Positions 35,692 through 46,165 of a stretch of DNA of 64,000 bases are shown piece after piece. This DNA comes from Cristatella mucedo (taxonomy: Eukaryota > Bryozoa > Phylactolaemata > Cristatellidae), in NCBI GenBank assembly GCA_009760855.2, contig WPIO01000065.1, forward strand, positions 507,001 to 571,000, in the 5' to 3' direction. Position numbers and translations under genes: made by a program. How positions within the stretch are numbered: position 1 is the first letter of the stretch; each line of letters opens with the position of its first letter. The notes under the pieces were generated by a model. That model had not been told where the DNA came from. It searched no databases and saw nothing but the letters and a program-made list of their open reading frames with translations.

Positions 35692-36050
35692 TCTTCGTCA
35701 GTAACTCCACAAAGCCACAAGGACTAAGTGGGTGTTACTCAGGAGCGTCTTCTGGAGCGCACGTAAAGCCTTTTAAAGGCTTTCGGTACGCATGCGGTAG
35801 CGAACAGACTTAATCTCGCGCAGCAAAGAGAAAGTGAGAGCAAATAGCTGAGTCAGGAGGGCAGTCGACGTACAGAGTAGAGCATGGAAGCAGCCGCTCG
35901 GGACGGATGGAAAGGATGCGCCTCAGTTGGCAGCAGAAGAGTAGCTGACGTTGCGTAAGAATTGTGGAAGTGACTTTCACAGTCCACGTCCACCAGAGCA
36001 AAGGCTTCTGTCGCCAACGGGTGAGCGGATAACTAACGTACACTAGACAA
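35692..36050 (-). mobile_element. LINE-B 3' fragment
   Basis: The LINE-B 3' terminus (gtatcttcgtcagtaactcc, plus strand) and the end of the C-terminal region. 5'-truncated. It marks the left edge of the GC-rich block. Confidence 0.7.
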
Positions 36051-37615
36051 ACTAGCTGGGACACGGAGAAGAGTAGCCCTAGCCAGCATGGGAATCCCTG
36101 TCCCACAATGGCTACGCAAGTAGCCTAGTTTTTACTGCCGCATGTCTAGAGGAATCGACTCGCGCTATTTGCGGCGCAGCGCGAATCCATCTGTCGCCAG
36201 AACAACAAGTCCGACGCATCGGACTGGCCAGCAGCTGGCCAGTCTGGCTGACGTCTGCTGGAATTTCCTGGCTGGTGAGCGAGCGTGCAGTTTGAATCGC
36301 GCCGCTGGTCGAGCGAGCGTAGAGAGGACGAGGCAGAGCCCAGCTCGCGGCAGACTCGGCGCAGCTCCGCTCGATCGCCAGCTAGATATACGTTCCGCGT
36401 GCGGGCGCGCAGCTGGGACCGCTGGGCGGCGATGGCGTCAGCTGACGACGGCACAGAGCGCGCGGCGAGTGCGATGAGCTCGAGCCGGCCGGCCGCTGCG
36501 CTCACCATTATCGCAGGCTGGCCGTCGAACTAGGCCGCCGAACGGAAGGAAGGAAGACACCTAAGGCTTCGCGGGCTAATGCTCACTGCAGCAGCATCAT
36601 GCCGCTCGAGCTTCGAGTGCTGCTGCTGCTGCTGCTGCTGCTGCTAGCTCTCCAGCCTAGCAGCCGCAAAGTCCTTTGGCTTTCAAAGTTACATTGAACG
36701 GAGACATGCGGCACTGCATCGGCGCCGCGATTTTGCTCCTATCATCAGGCGACATTCAGCGGAAGCTGAAAGACTCACGACTCGACCTTGGCGGCGGCGC
36801 GGTCTTGGCGTCACAGTGGCTACAAGCCGGACGCAGCGGCTTAGGCAGCTTTTTTGCGGCCCTAACAGTGCTGGGCCGCAAGCGGAGCGCTTGCTGCGCG
36901 AGTCATTGCCGACGAGCGACGAATATGACGGCGAGGGAGGCCGCGAACGTGCGCGCCGCGAGCCGCTGCTAGCGAGCTGTCGCTCCGGCCCAGGTATGCA
37001 CGCGGCTGTGCCGAGACGGAGTAGCGGAGCGCGGTGGCTACGAGGAGAGCCCGCGCCGTAACGTAACAAGTCCGCGTCCTGAGCGTCGAGTCCCTGTACA
37101 TTTTGCAGCGACGCCGCACGGTTAAAGGCATCCAGTGTCAGCCGCCGCGGCGTGCAATTACGCTCTTGCGGGGCGCCTGGAGCGCCGCTGGACCGAGCGG
37201 CGAAGCGAAGGCACGGCACGGGAAGCACGGCGCGGGAGCGGCTCTCGCAGCCCGCCGAGCGGCCCGCGCGCCGAGAGCGGCTCGTCGAGCTCGACCGGCA
37301 TAGACGGCATAGATTTCGCACGAGCGCTATGCCGCCTGGCCGCAGAGCGCGCCCCAAGTGGCCACTGCAATTTAGAAGCCGCGAACGGTAAACCTCGGCA
37401 ACGCTAGTCTGCGCCTACCAGCAGCAGCAGCAGCAGCGCGCCGCCACCGCCGCCGCCGCCGCCGCCACCGCCTTTGCACGGCGACGGCGAGAGCGTCGCT
37501 CGGAGGCCGGGCGAGCCGGCTCAGGGTGACCATCTCGCTGCGACGGCGGCCCCGTCGCCGCCGTCGCGTGCCCAGTGTCCGTCCGCATCCGATGAAAAAT
37601 GCGCCGGCGGCTTTG

Positions 37616-37795
37616 TCGCGATGGCACACTAGGTAGGGTGGTTGCTTTCACGACCTCGGGACCGAGGTCGTGGGTTCGATTCCTGCAGTGGGCGATTCTT
37701 TATCGCCACTGCAAGCGGTGGTGATAGCCGTAAAGGCTCTTCTGTCGCTATATAAAAAGAGGCTGTTTAATCAGCTAGGATTTATTTATTTATTC
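37616..37795 (+). repeat. SINE-2 copy
   Basis: Plus-strand SINE-2: tRNA-like head (GATGGCACACTAGGTAGGGT), an 11-bp palindrome (37649-37659 with 37662-37672), B box GTGGGTTCGATTCCT at about 37670-37684, a body with TTTATCGCCACTGCAAG and a GATTTATTTATTTATT tail. It is highly similar to 27401-27585, so fairly young. It is embedded in the GC-rich block. Confidence 0.85.
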
Positions 37796-39689
37796 GCCAG
37801 CGAGCGTCGAGCTGGCCTCGGCGAAGCGTTGCGCGCCGTCGGCGAGCATTGATCCGCCGCCGCCGCAGAGCAGTAGCCTACTGTCACCGTGTCGCGGCCG
37901 CGCGCTCCGCACTTGGAAGTCGAGCCTCCCTCCATGTGCGCTCGTCGGGTTGGCATCGAGCGCGTCGAGGCCGGGCCTCGATCTTGGCAAAACGGAAACG
38001 AGCTCGAGTCGGACGAATAGCTACAGTGCAGCTCCGGAGAGCACTTATTGGACGGGTGGAGGTTGATTGAGCGCCTGGCAAGCGCTCGCCGTCGAGCGCC
38101 GTCCGACCTATTCACTCGCCGCCGCTCCGCCCAACGACGCCGGAAGCGCGGCGGATGCGCTCCCCGTTTGGCCGCCGAGCGGGCCCCGCTCGCGCGCCTC
38201 TCGGCTGCTACGCTTCGCTTTAGCTCGCCTCGCCTCGCCGCGTTCTTCGAGGAGCCACTCGTTCATTTGGTCGCGCGCGCACGCGCGCGCGTCGAGCATA
38301 CGGCGGTGCAGGCGTCGTCGTCGTCATTTTTCCTAGAGCCTCTGCGCGCCCACTCCGCGCCGCCAGCGCCATCGCTGTCCCGCTCAGCGCGAGCGCAGCT
38401 CACACATCGCAGGAATCGATGTGACGAGCAATCGATGAGCAGCAGCTTACCGCCGGACACTTTCGCAGCGACCAATAAGCCAACTCTGCTGTTAGATTGC
38501 GTCACGCGGCGGTAAAGGTTGATTCGTATAGCGGTTGCGGTTCGTCCTTTAGTAATTGTCCTTTTGAATTCGCGTTGGCGCAAGATTGCTCGTCGCTGAG
38601 GCCGAGGCGGTTGTCGTGCATGCGGACGCACAGGAGGCGGTGCTAAGATGAGCAGCGAGCGGCTGCACGGCACGGCACGGCACGGCAACCTCGGGTTTCG
38701 TGCGCAGCGTCGGCAAAGCGGCCCCGGCGGTGTTCTGTCGCATCGGCAGATAATCGCTGACCGGCAGCGCGGCGGAGGCGCCGATTTCTCAAAAGTAACA
38801 ATAGCAACAACAAAGCGCGGCCGTATGCGATTGTCGCTGCTCACCGTCGCTACGGCGTTCCGGCGTCGTGAGCGGGCTCCGCTGCGACTCCACGGAGGAC
38901 CCGTGGCGGCGGCGCGCTCCACCTCAACGCTGGCGGCTTCTTCAGTTGAATCGAGCATCGCAGCGTAGCAGCGCGTGTAAGCGTCGCGGCGAGACCCCAG
39001 TTAAGCCGGACAGCCGTACACCTTACCTGAGGCGAGTCGTCTACTGCTTTTCTAGTGCGACAGTCGAGACGCAGGAAGCGCCTTACGCGTGCGCGCCGCG
39101 TCGCTTCCGCGAGGAGATGAGCAGACGCGGCATGTGCTGGCGAGTTGGCGCGCAGCTCTAGGCGTCATCGTGCGCGCGCGCGCTCACAGAGGTGCGAGCG
39201 ACGTCTTAGATTCCCTCTTGGCGGCGGCGCGCTGACTGCCGGCGTTCTCCTAACTAAACGATCGGGAAACTTTGACATCCGGTTTGACGGGGCGTTAGTG
39301 AGGGATGTTAGTGACTTTCGGCTTTTTCCGGCGTTTCCTGCTGTCTCGACATGCATACTTCCCTTGGTGCTTGCCCGCAGGCTATCGACGGTGGGCTGCG
39401 GTGGGTGCGCACTCGCCGCTGTCACGAGGGGACCGGCGCCAAATGCAACGTCCGCGTCGCCGCGGCCGTTACGTTACTGCCGCGCGGTGCAGCGCTGGCG
39501 TGCCGCTCCGCGCCGTCGGCGAGCGGCGCTCGCAGCCACCAACCCGACGCTTGACGCGGCAGAGGCCTGAGCTGCCTGACGGGAAAGGATGGGACGCTTA
39601 GCGCCCGTCTCGAGAGGACACGAGAGCGCGCGCGCGCACGCTCGAGCGCTAGCAAAGGCTGGCTTGCCGCTGAGTCGCAGCCCAGAGGA

Positions 39690-39840
39690 CGGCGCTCGTA
39701 TCCCGGGTCGCGGGTTCGATTCCCGCAGCCGGAAGCGCTTACGGACCGATGCGAGCTGCGTGACGGCGCCCGTAAGGCTCTTCGGCCGCTCTGCGTCCTG
39801 GAGGCTGTTGAGCAATCAGCTAATCTCTTTATTCAAGGGC
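39690..39840 (+). repeat. Diverged SINE-2 copy
   Basis: B box CGGGTTCGATTCCCGCAG near 39712, then a body matching SINE-2 (ccgtaaggctcttcggccgct, aggctgttgagcaatcagcta), with many C/G substitutions compared with the 37.6-kb copy. It is older, or shifted toward the local GC composition. Confidence 0.65.
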
Positions 39841-41345
39841 AAGTGTCTCGTCACGATGTGATTGCGCGCGATTACGCGCGCTGGCGTCAGAAGAGACAGC
39901 GCGAATGAACAGTACTCGAGGGAGACGCGAGAGCCGATCCGGAGGCGGTCGAGCGCATCGCAGCCGCAGCGTGTGCGCGTCGCCTGGCTGAGGGTAGTAG
40001 TCCTTTCGCGAGGCCGTCGCGGTCGCGAACCTTTTTAATATTTTATCGCGACCAGCGCCGCGGCTCACCAAACCAGTAGCCCTGGTCGAACGAGTGCACT
40101 GAGTCAGCGGCGTGGCTGGCCGCAAGCCAGCCTCGAGATCGCGAGCGGCGGCTGAGGTGACGTCGCTTTTTAAAGAGAAGCTACGCGAGCCGAAAAGTGA
40201 GAGGACTGTGTGGCGGCGGCGGCGGCGGCGGTGAGGAGGCGCATAACGCGTAGCGTGACGAAAAGACGCCGCAAGTGGAGGAAATCCGCTGAGATGCGCC
40301 GTAAACTCGGCTGAGCGAGAGAGTCAGACGCGCTTGCTCGCCCGCAGTTGACGGCAACTAAGGCGCTGCTGGGCGGAAGAACCGTGCCAGGCGGCGAAAT
40401 CGTTAGAGCGTCGCGTTAGGCGCTGTGGCGCCTCATCGCGAGGGATCGCGAGAGAGGGATCGCGCGCTCGGGCAGTCGGGCCGCGCCCGGGGCAGGTCGG
40501 CGCGAGGCCGACCGAGGCGTTCGCACCGACGCTCTGCACGAGGTGCCGCTAGAGGTTGGCCTTCGGGCGAGTCAGAAGAACGAGCGACGTCAGCTGCTCG
40601 GCAGCACCGCCGCGACGTGTGCGGTCTCGCTTCGCCATCGGCCCGGCGTCGCGATTATTCGGAGGCCGATGAGGGATCTCGTCCTGTGCCTTGAGACGGA
40701 GCTCGGCTTCTGGGTCTCAGCACAAGGCGGGGCTGGTCTCGCGCTCGCTTGCCCGCTGCACTTGCCGCGAACTGGCCGCTCAGCCGCGTCGGCTACTAAA
40801 TGATAAATATGCCTGGGGAGTCTGCAGAGGCTGCGGAATTGACCTTCTTCCTGTAACCGGATCTTCGTCGCGGCCGCACTCGCAGTCTATCGCGAGACGC
40901 CGGGGACCGCTATGGACGCCAAGGGCACGTAAGATTCGAGCGAATGGCCGCGATGCTTCCACAGGCGCAATCTCGCTCGCCCGCGTTCCCGCGCGTCAGT
41001 CCTAATCACCTCGGCATCTTCGTTCGCCCTCGGCCTGTCGAACTGCACATGCTGCGCTTCGGGGCTTCTCGTGTCGGGACACTCGCAACTGGATTGGCTA
41101 GCGAAGCGAGACGCACGGAGGCGGGCGAATCAAACAGATCGGCAGGTAGCATGCTGCTGCATTGAGAGCAGCTTGGAGTCTTCGCTTATACACGAGGCCG
41201 TTCGTCGGTCATCCGCCGGCACCAACGAACGCCGGTGCATCGCCACCCCACCTTCGCCGCCGCCTCCGCGGCCACCACCTCCTCCTCCTCCTCCGCCGCC
41301 GCCGCCGCTGCCGCCGTTAGGGACCGCGCGGGCGGCAGGCGCGCG

Positions 41346-41399
41346 GTCCTGGATGAGCACCCGCCAGCGCGCCCGCCTTGGCGGGTGCTCATCCAGGAC
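41346..41399. repeat. Perfect 20-bp inverted repeat (hairpin)
   Basis: The arm GTCCTGGATGAGCACCCGCC (41346-41365) is repeated in exact reverse complement at 41380-41399, with a 14-base GC-rich loop. Neither a T-run nor transposon ends surround it. It lies about 0.9 kb upstream of the KCTD start codon. Confidence 0.95.
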
Positions 41400-42139
41400 G
41401 GGTTCCTGACGGCATCGCGTCGCGCATCGAGCGCCGCTGTCACACCGGTTTCCACGGATCACGAGAGCCAGCTCTCCTTCGCTGGAGGGGTGCTTCTCCG
41501 CTCCGTCGATGCCGAGCCAGCTCCGCGGAGACGACGACGACGGCTTCGCACCCGCCGAAGTCGGATCGCGCATTCGCCGCGGGCCCGCGTTACCCTGGGG
41601 TGGTCAGCATATTGGGATATTGACCTTATTGGTTCTTATTGACGAAGAACAAATAAGGTGCGCGTCCACAGTCGATTATCGCTTTCTCGACGCAGGAAAT
41701 GACTCGATGGGAGCATGACGTCTGCTTATCCTAGGAAAATGCCGACCCAGAGAGGCCGGGCGAGCGGCGGCGGCGGCGATCTGCGAGCGCCAATCAGAAT
41801 GCGCGCTCCACTCGCCCGGCTCCGCACCGTCGGCATCTCTCCGTAGGTGGGCTATCGAGCGCGGGGCTGCGCGCGGAGAGCGGCACGCGCGCGCGCGAGC
41901 TGCTCTCGAGCGCCGGCATTAGCGCCGAGCCACGGGCGACTGATGACGGCCCTCGTCGCGCTGTTCAGCACGCCGGGCCGCCGCGGAGCTATTGATCGGC
42001 GCCGACAATCTGCATTCACGAAGAAACTATTTAATTTATTCCAACGACGTACCGGCCTCCACCATTGGCCGGTCAACCCATAAAAAGCAATCCTCCCGCG
42101 AGTAATTGCATTAGGGAGTCTCGGTTGCAACGGTCTGGG

Positions 42140-42141
<2 letters not shown>

Positions 42142-42200
<59 letters not shown>
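42142..42200. repeat. GA microsatellite upstream of the KCTD start
   Basis: An uninterrupted (AG)n of about 59 bp ends 111 bp before the KCTD start codon, so it probably lies in the promoter or 5' UTR. It is complementary to CT tracts in the intron and downstream. A purine-rich tail (42240-42295) follows. Confidence 0.95.
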
Positions 42201-42202
<2 letters not shown>

Positions 42203-42311
42203 CCAGGGAGACCTGCAGTGGGTGCGAGAGAGACCGACGCAGAGCGAGCGAGGGGAGAGAAAGAGGGAGAGAGGAGGAGAGAGGGTGGTGCACGAACGTC
42301 CAACGAAGGCC

Positions 42312-42971
42312 ATGTTCCCTGAAGTGATCGACTTGAACGTGGGTGGCGTCTTTTACACGACGTCGCTGACGACGCTAACTAAAATATCAGGGAGTTATTT
42401 TGCCGACCTGTTCGCGAACCATCTTCGAGCGCCCACCAAGGACGCGCACGGCCGCTACTTCATAGATCGCGACGGCGTGCTCTTTCGCTACGTGCTCGAG
42501 TACCTGAGGAGCGGAGAGATACAGCTGCCCGAGAACTTCCAGGAGACCGAGCGCCTCCGGCACGAGGTATGGGCGCCACTCGGCGCCGCCAGAGCGCGCC
42601 GTGGCGCGGGCGCCGCCAGAGCGAACGGTCCGCTGCTGGGCTCTCGCCCCGACGGCGCCCGACGGCTCGATCCACGCTCGAGCCTCGGCCCCGCCACAGC
42701 GGGCTCCGCGATCCGCGTTCGCTCCGCACCCGCACGCGTGCCAACAGATCCATTCACGCTGGGCTGCCGAGCCGTTTTTGGGCACAGTCAGTCTTCACGC
42801 ACGGTCGTCATCGGCCCGATTCGCGAGATACGAGCATCAAGCTGCATAGTCGACGGCACGACGCCCTGTCTCTCGACGGGCTTGACCGGGTCGGGCTCTC
42901 TCTCTCTCTTTCTCTCCATCTCCCTCTCTTATCTCTCTCTTCCTCTTTAAATCTCTTTCTTTTTACCTCTC

Positions 42972-43058
<87 letters not shown>

Positions 43059-43748
43059 CTATTTATACTCTCTGTCTATAATCACCTGCCAATATTATAT
43101 CTCTCCTATTCTCGCGCTCGCTCTCATTGTCATTTGCTCGTCCGTCGTTCGTTGCAGGCCCGCTTCTACAGGCTCGGCGACGTGCTCGCCGAGCCGTCGC
43201 CGCTCGCCGAGCGGCGCAATGGCAACGCGCTGGCCAAGATTGGTGAGAACAGCGGCGGCACCGCATTGCCGCCCTTGCCGGCGGCCCAGACGCCGTGCGG
43301 CGGCAGCGGCCACGGCCGGCCGGGCGACGGCTTTAGGGGTGTCATAACGATCGGCTACAGGGGCACGTTCGCGTTCGGCCGCGAGGGCACAGCCGAGGTG
43401 AAGTTCCGCAAGCTCACGCGCATACTTGTCTGCGGACGGGTGTCGCTCTGCCGCGAGGTGTTCGGCGAGACGCTGAACGAGTCGCGAGACCCCGACCGCG
43501 GCTCCGAGGACCGCTACACGGCGCGCTTCTTCCTGAAGCACAGCTACCTCGAGCACGCATTCGACATGCTGCTGGACCGCGGCTTCCGGCTTGCCGGCTG
43601 CTGCGGCACGGGCACCAGCTCCGCCGGAAGCGGTCTGTCCGAGACGGGCGTGCTGCCGCAGCAGAAGGCCGTCGCCGCGGCTGACAGCGAGGAGGGCAGG
43701 TGGAACCACTACAACGAGTTCGTGTGGCAGAGGCTGTCCTCTGCGTGA
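42312..43748 (+). CDS. KCTD12-like: KCTD8/12/16-type BTB protein (two exons)
   Basis: Exon 1 is 42312-42566 (85 codons), then intron 42567-43157 (GT…CAG, phase 0) and exon 2 43158-43748 (stop TGA), giving 281 residues. Residues ~3-95 form a BTB/T1 domain ('VIDLNVGGVFYTT', 'GRYFIDRDGVLFRYVLEYLRSG'), interrupted by the intron before 'ARFYRLGDV'. Residues ~145-270 match the C-terminal H1 domain of KCTD8/12/16 ('VITIGYRGTFAFGREG', 'FGETLNESRDPDR', 'YTARFFLKHSYLEHAFD', 'WNHYNEFVWQR'). In vertebrates these proteins are pentameric partners of GABA-B receptors and bind G beta-gamma; the same role here is inference. I prefer ATG 42312 (gccATGttc) over the in-frame ATG at 42222, which would add a 30-residue Arg/Glu-rich stretch encoded by the GA repeat. 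The paralogue cannot be assigned. Confidence 0.93.
42975..43054. repeat. CT microsatellite in the KCTD intron
   Basis: A nearly pure (CT)n of about 80 bp within a longer pyrimidine-rich run starting near 42893. It fills the 3' half of the 591-bp intron, about 100 bp before the acceptor. Poly-Ser/Leu frames across it are artefacts. Confidence 0.95.
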
Positions 43749-44264
43749 TGGGGGCGCGCGGCGCCCACAGGGTGCTGCTCGGAGCGAGAGGCCGCGCCGA
43801 TGCTCGCCCCGCCCCTCCCCCGAATGACCGGGCCTGGCGGCGACTTTACGGAGGCGGCACGACGTCGGAGCTGACAGTGGCGCAGGCCGGCCAGGCCACA
43901 CCGTCCGCCACGCGCGCACGAGCCTTACGCGGCGCTTGGTTTCCGTCCTCGTCGCTTTAACCAGCGCGCACTCATGCACCCGGCCGCCACTCCACGGCGC
44001 CAAGACGGAGACGGCGATGGCAGAACAGTCGAGCGTGCCCATGAGCGGCCACCCGCAGCTCGCTAGACGACACGGCTCGACAGCACGCTGCCAGGCGGCT
44101 CGACAGCGCGCCGGCTCGACGGTACGCCGGTCAGCGAATCGGAAGACAACCGGCTCGCTCCGCCGTCAGTCGCACCGCCGTCCGGGGGGGCGGTCATTCG
44201 TCGAGGGCGCTCGGTTCAGGCAGCGGGTGCGCCTTGAAGTCGTTTCTTGCTCGTCTCGTTCGCA

Positions 44265-44351
<87 letters not shown>
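44265..44351. repeat. Pure CCG/CGC triplet tract (about 29 units)
   Basis: An uninterrupted (CGC)n of roughly 87 bp, about 520 bp after the KCTD stop codon. CGG/CCG tracts of this length are known in other genomes to be unstable and to form hairpins or quadruplexes; that property is inferred here. Confidence 0.95.
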
Positions 44352-44354
<3 letters not shown>

Positions 44355-44579
44355 ATTAGGCGCCGCAGCCGGCGGCTGCGACTGCGGAAGACGGTCGGTG
44401 GATGCTCATCCGCGGCGGCGGCGCCGTCTGCGGCTCACGCGCGCTCGCGCCGCCCGCCGGCTGATCGAGCGAGCGGCGCGGCTTCGAGTCCGCGGGTGCG
44501 CAGGGCGAGCCACGCGTGACGGAAATACATTTGATCGCCACTCTAGCCGTTCCAGCCGACGACGGGGCACACGCCGAAG

Positions 44580-44610
44580 CGCTCTCTCTCTCTCTCTCGC
44601 TCTCTCTCTT

Positions 44611-44702
<92 letters not shown>
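44580..44702. repeat. CT microsatellite downstream of the KCTD gene
   Basis: About 120 bp of (CT)n with a few interruptions near its 5' end. It has the same strand polarity as the intron tract and the opposite polarity to the 5' GA tract. Confidence 0.95.
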
Positions 44703-44705
<3 letters not shown>

Positions 44706-46130
44706 TACGCTCGCGCTCCTCCGACAAGCCGTCGCACAGCCGCGGCGGCTGCTCGCGAGCGCCCGCGGCGCGCCATCTCAAAGGCTCGAGCCATCTGCTG
44801 CTCACTCCAGCCGGCGGCGGTGCCGACTCGGCTCGACGGGCACCGTGCCGACTCGGCTCGGTGCGGCCTCGACCGGCCGCGGCTCCGCATGCCCGCGCGA
44901 GGTAGCGACGAGCTCGCACTCGCTCGCCCCCTCCCCCTTCCCTCTCCTGTTGCTCCTCTCGGGCTGGGGCCGACGTGCCTGCGGCGGCTGCGAGACGCGA
45001 GCGCCGCTTGTTACCGCGCTGCCGCTGCCGCTGCGGATCGGCGGCTGTGGTCCCGCCCGAAGCGTCACGCTAAAGACTGACGCTAAAAGTCGCCGAGCGA
45101 GGGGCGGCCACCATTCGGAGAGCACCGCCGACGCCGCTCTCTGACGGGGGTCTCCGGCGGCTCGTTGCCGGCCGGCCTGCCGGGTTACGAGGCGAGGTCA
45201 GAACGGTCAGTCCCGCGGCGGCCGGCGTCCGAAGAGCGAGCGCTCTTGCCGCGCGCCGCTTACGTGAAGGTTATTTTGGGCCTGCGTTCAACGGGAAGCT
45301 CGACGCGCCAGCGAAAAGGCGAAGCAGCCAATGAACGCGCCGGATATTCCCGCAGGACGCACACGAGCCGCTCGCGCGCGTCGGGATTCTTAGACCTGGG
45401 CGTGCGACTCCGGGGTCGGGTTATGGGTCACCCATCGCTACGGCAGCTGCAGCCGCCGTGCAGCAGCGTCGGAGTACAGTCTGCTGTAGCGACTGCTCGG
45501 CCCCGACGCGTACACTCCAGATAGTAGTGGCAGAGCGCTGCAGTTCAAACGTCTCCAGTCGCAGACTAGTCCGACAGACAAGCCTCGCTGCAGCGGCAGC
45601 GTCGTCGAGGGCGGCCGCCGCGCGCTCAAAGTACTGATCAATTCTAGCGCTGGACACTCTGGACGAACGACTCATTAACGCGGTGGTTTGCCGCCATTCG
45701 TCCGGGATCGATGACTACATTTTGAATAGGATACTTTGCACTATGGCTGCTAATGCAAGATATGCGACGTGGAAGCGCTCGGCCAACGCTCGCAGGCAGG
45801 GAGAGGGGCGGCGGCGGCGGTGGCGGCGGCGGGGGGGGGGGGCTAGAAGGCTAAAGCTCTCGCGTGGGTCCGGCTGAAAGGAAGGGGTCTGTGGCTGCAC
45901 CGCCAGCCGAAGTAGCCGCCGCTCAAACCGTCGACTATGACGAGAACGACTCCTTTCGCGAACCTCCATGGAAATCCGCGAGCTCTTGCGGCTGGCTCGC
46001 CAGCCCGCCGCCGGCTGCCGGCAAGCGGCCTCAAAGAGCGAAGATTTTAAGAGCAGAAGCTTGCCGCCAGAACCTTGAGCGCGCTGCGGCGCGCCTTCCT
46101 TCGGCGAGCGCTCTTCAAAGCGTCGCGAAG

Positions 46131-46165
46131 AGCAGCTGCCGCCGCAACCGCTGGCGGCAGCTGCT
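46131..46165. repeat. 13-bp GC-rich inverted repeat
   Basis: AGCAGCTGCCGCC at 46131-46143 and its exact reverse complement at 46153-46165, with a 9-base loop (gcaaccgct). Confidence 0.9.

Larger units (their letters stand above)
36130..42311. other. Very GC- and CpG-rich region upstream of the KCTD gene
   Basis: Composition changes sharply near 36.13 kb and remains dense in CpG. The region has a CTG run at 36618-36645, CAG and GCC runs at 37423-37475, and two SINE-2 copies (37616 and 39690, listed separately). A 20-bp perfect inverted repeat at 41346-41399 is also listed separately. Open frames are long on both strands in several phases, as expected from few stop codons in GC-rich DNA, and none shows a recognised domain. 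It may hold promoters or noncoding exons of the KCTD gene. Confidence 0.5.

Noticed and set aside
37616-39840. tRNA genes suggested by GGTTCGATTCC motifs
   Set aside because: The A box and cloverleaf are incomplete and both sites continue into SINE-2 bodies and tails.
42222-42311. Upstream in-frame ATG for the KCTD protein
   Set aside because: The added 30 residues are Arg/Glu-rich translation of purine-rich repeat DNA. The BTB domain starts just after ATG 42312.
43095-44042. 315-codon minus-strand open frame opposite KCTD exon 2
   Set aside because: It is the antisense shadow of the KCTD coding exon and GC-rich flank; no domain, and the plus strand has clear homology.
43936-45144. 402-codon plus-strand open frame
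   Set aside because: Made of the CCG tract (poly-Arg), the CT tract (Ser/Leu) and GC-rich sequence with few stops; no protein homology.
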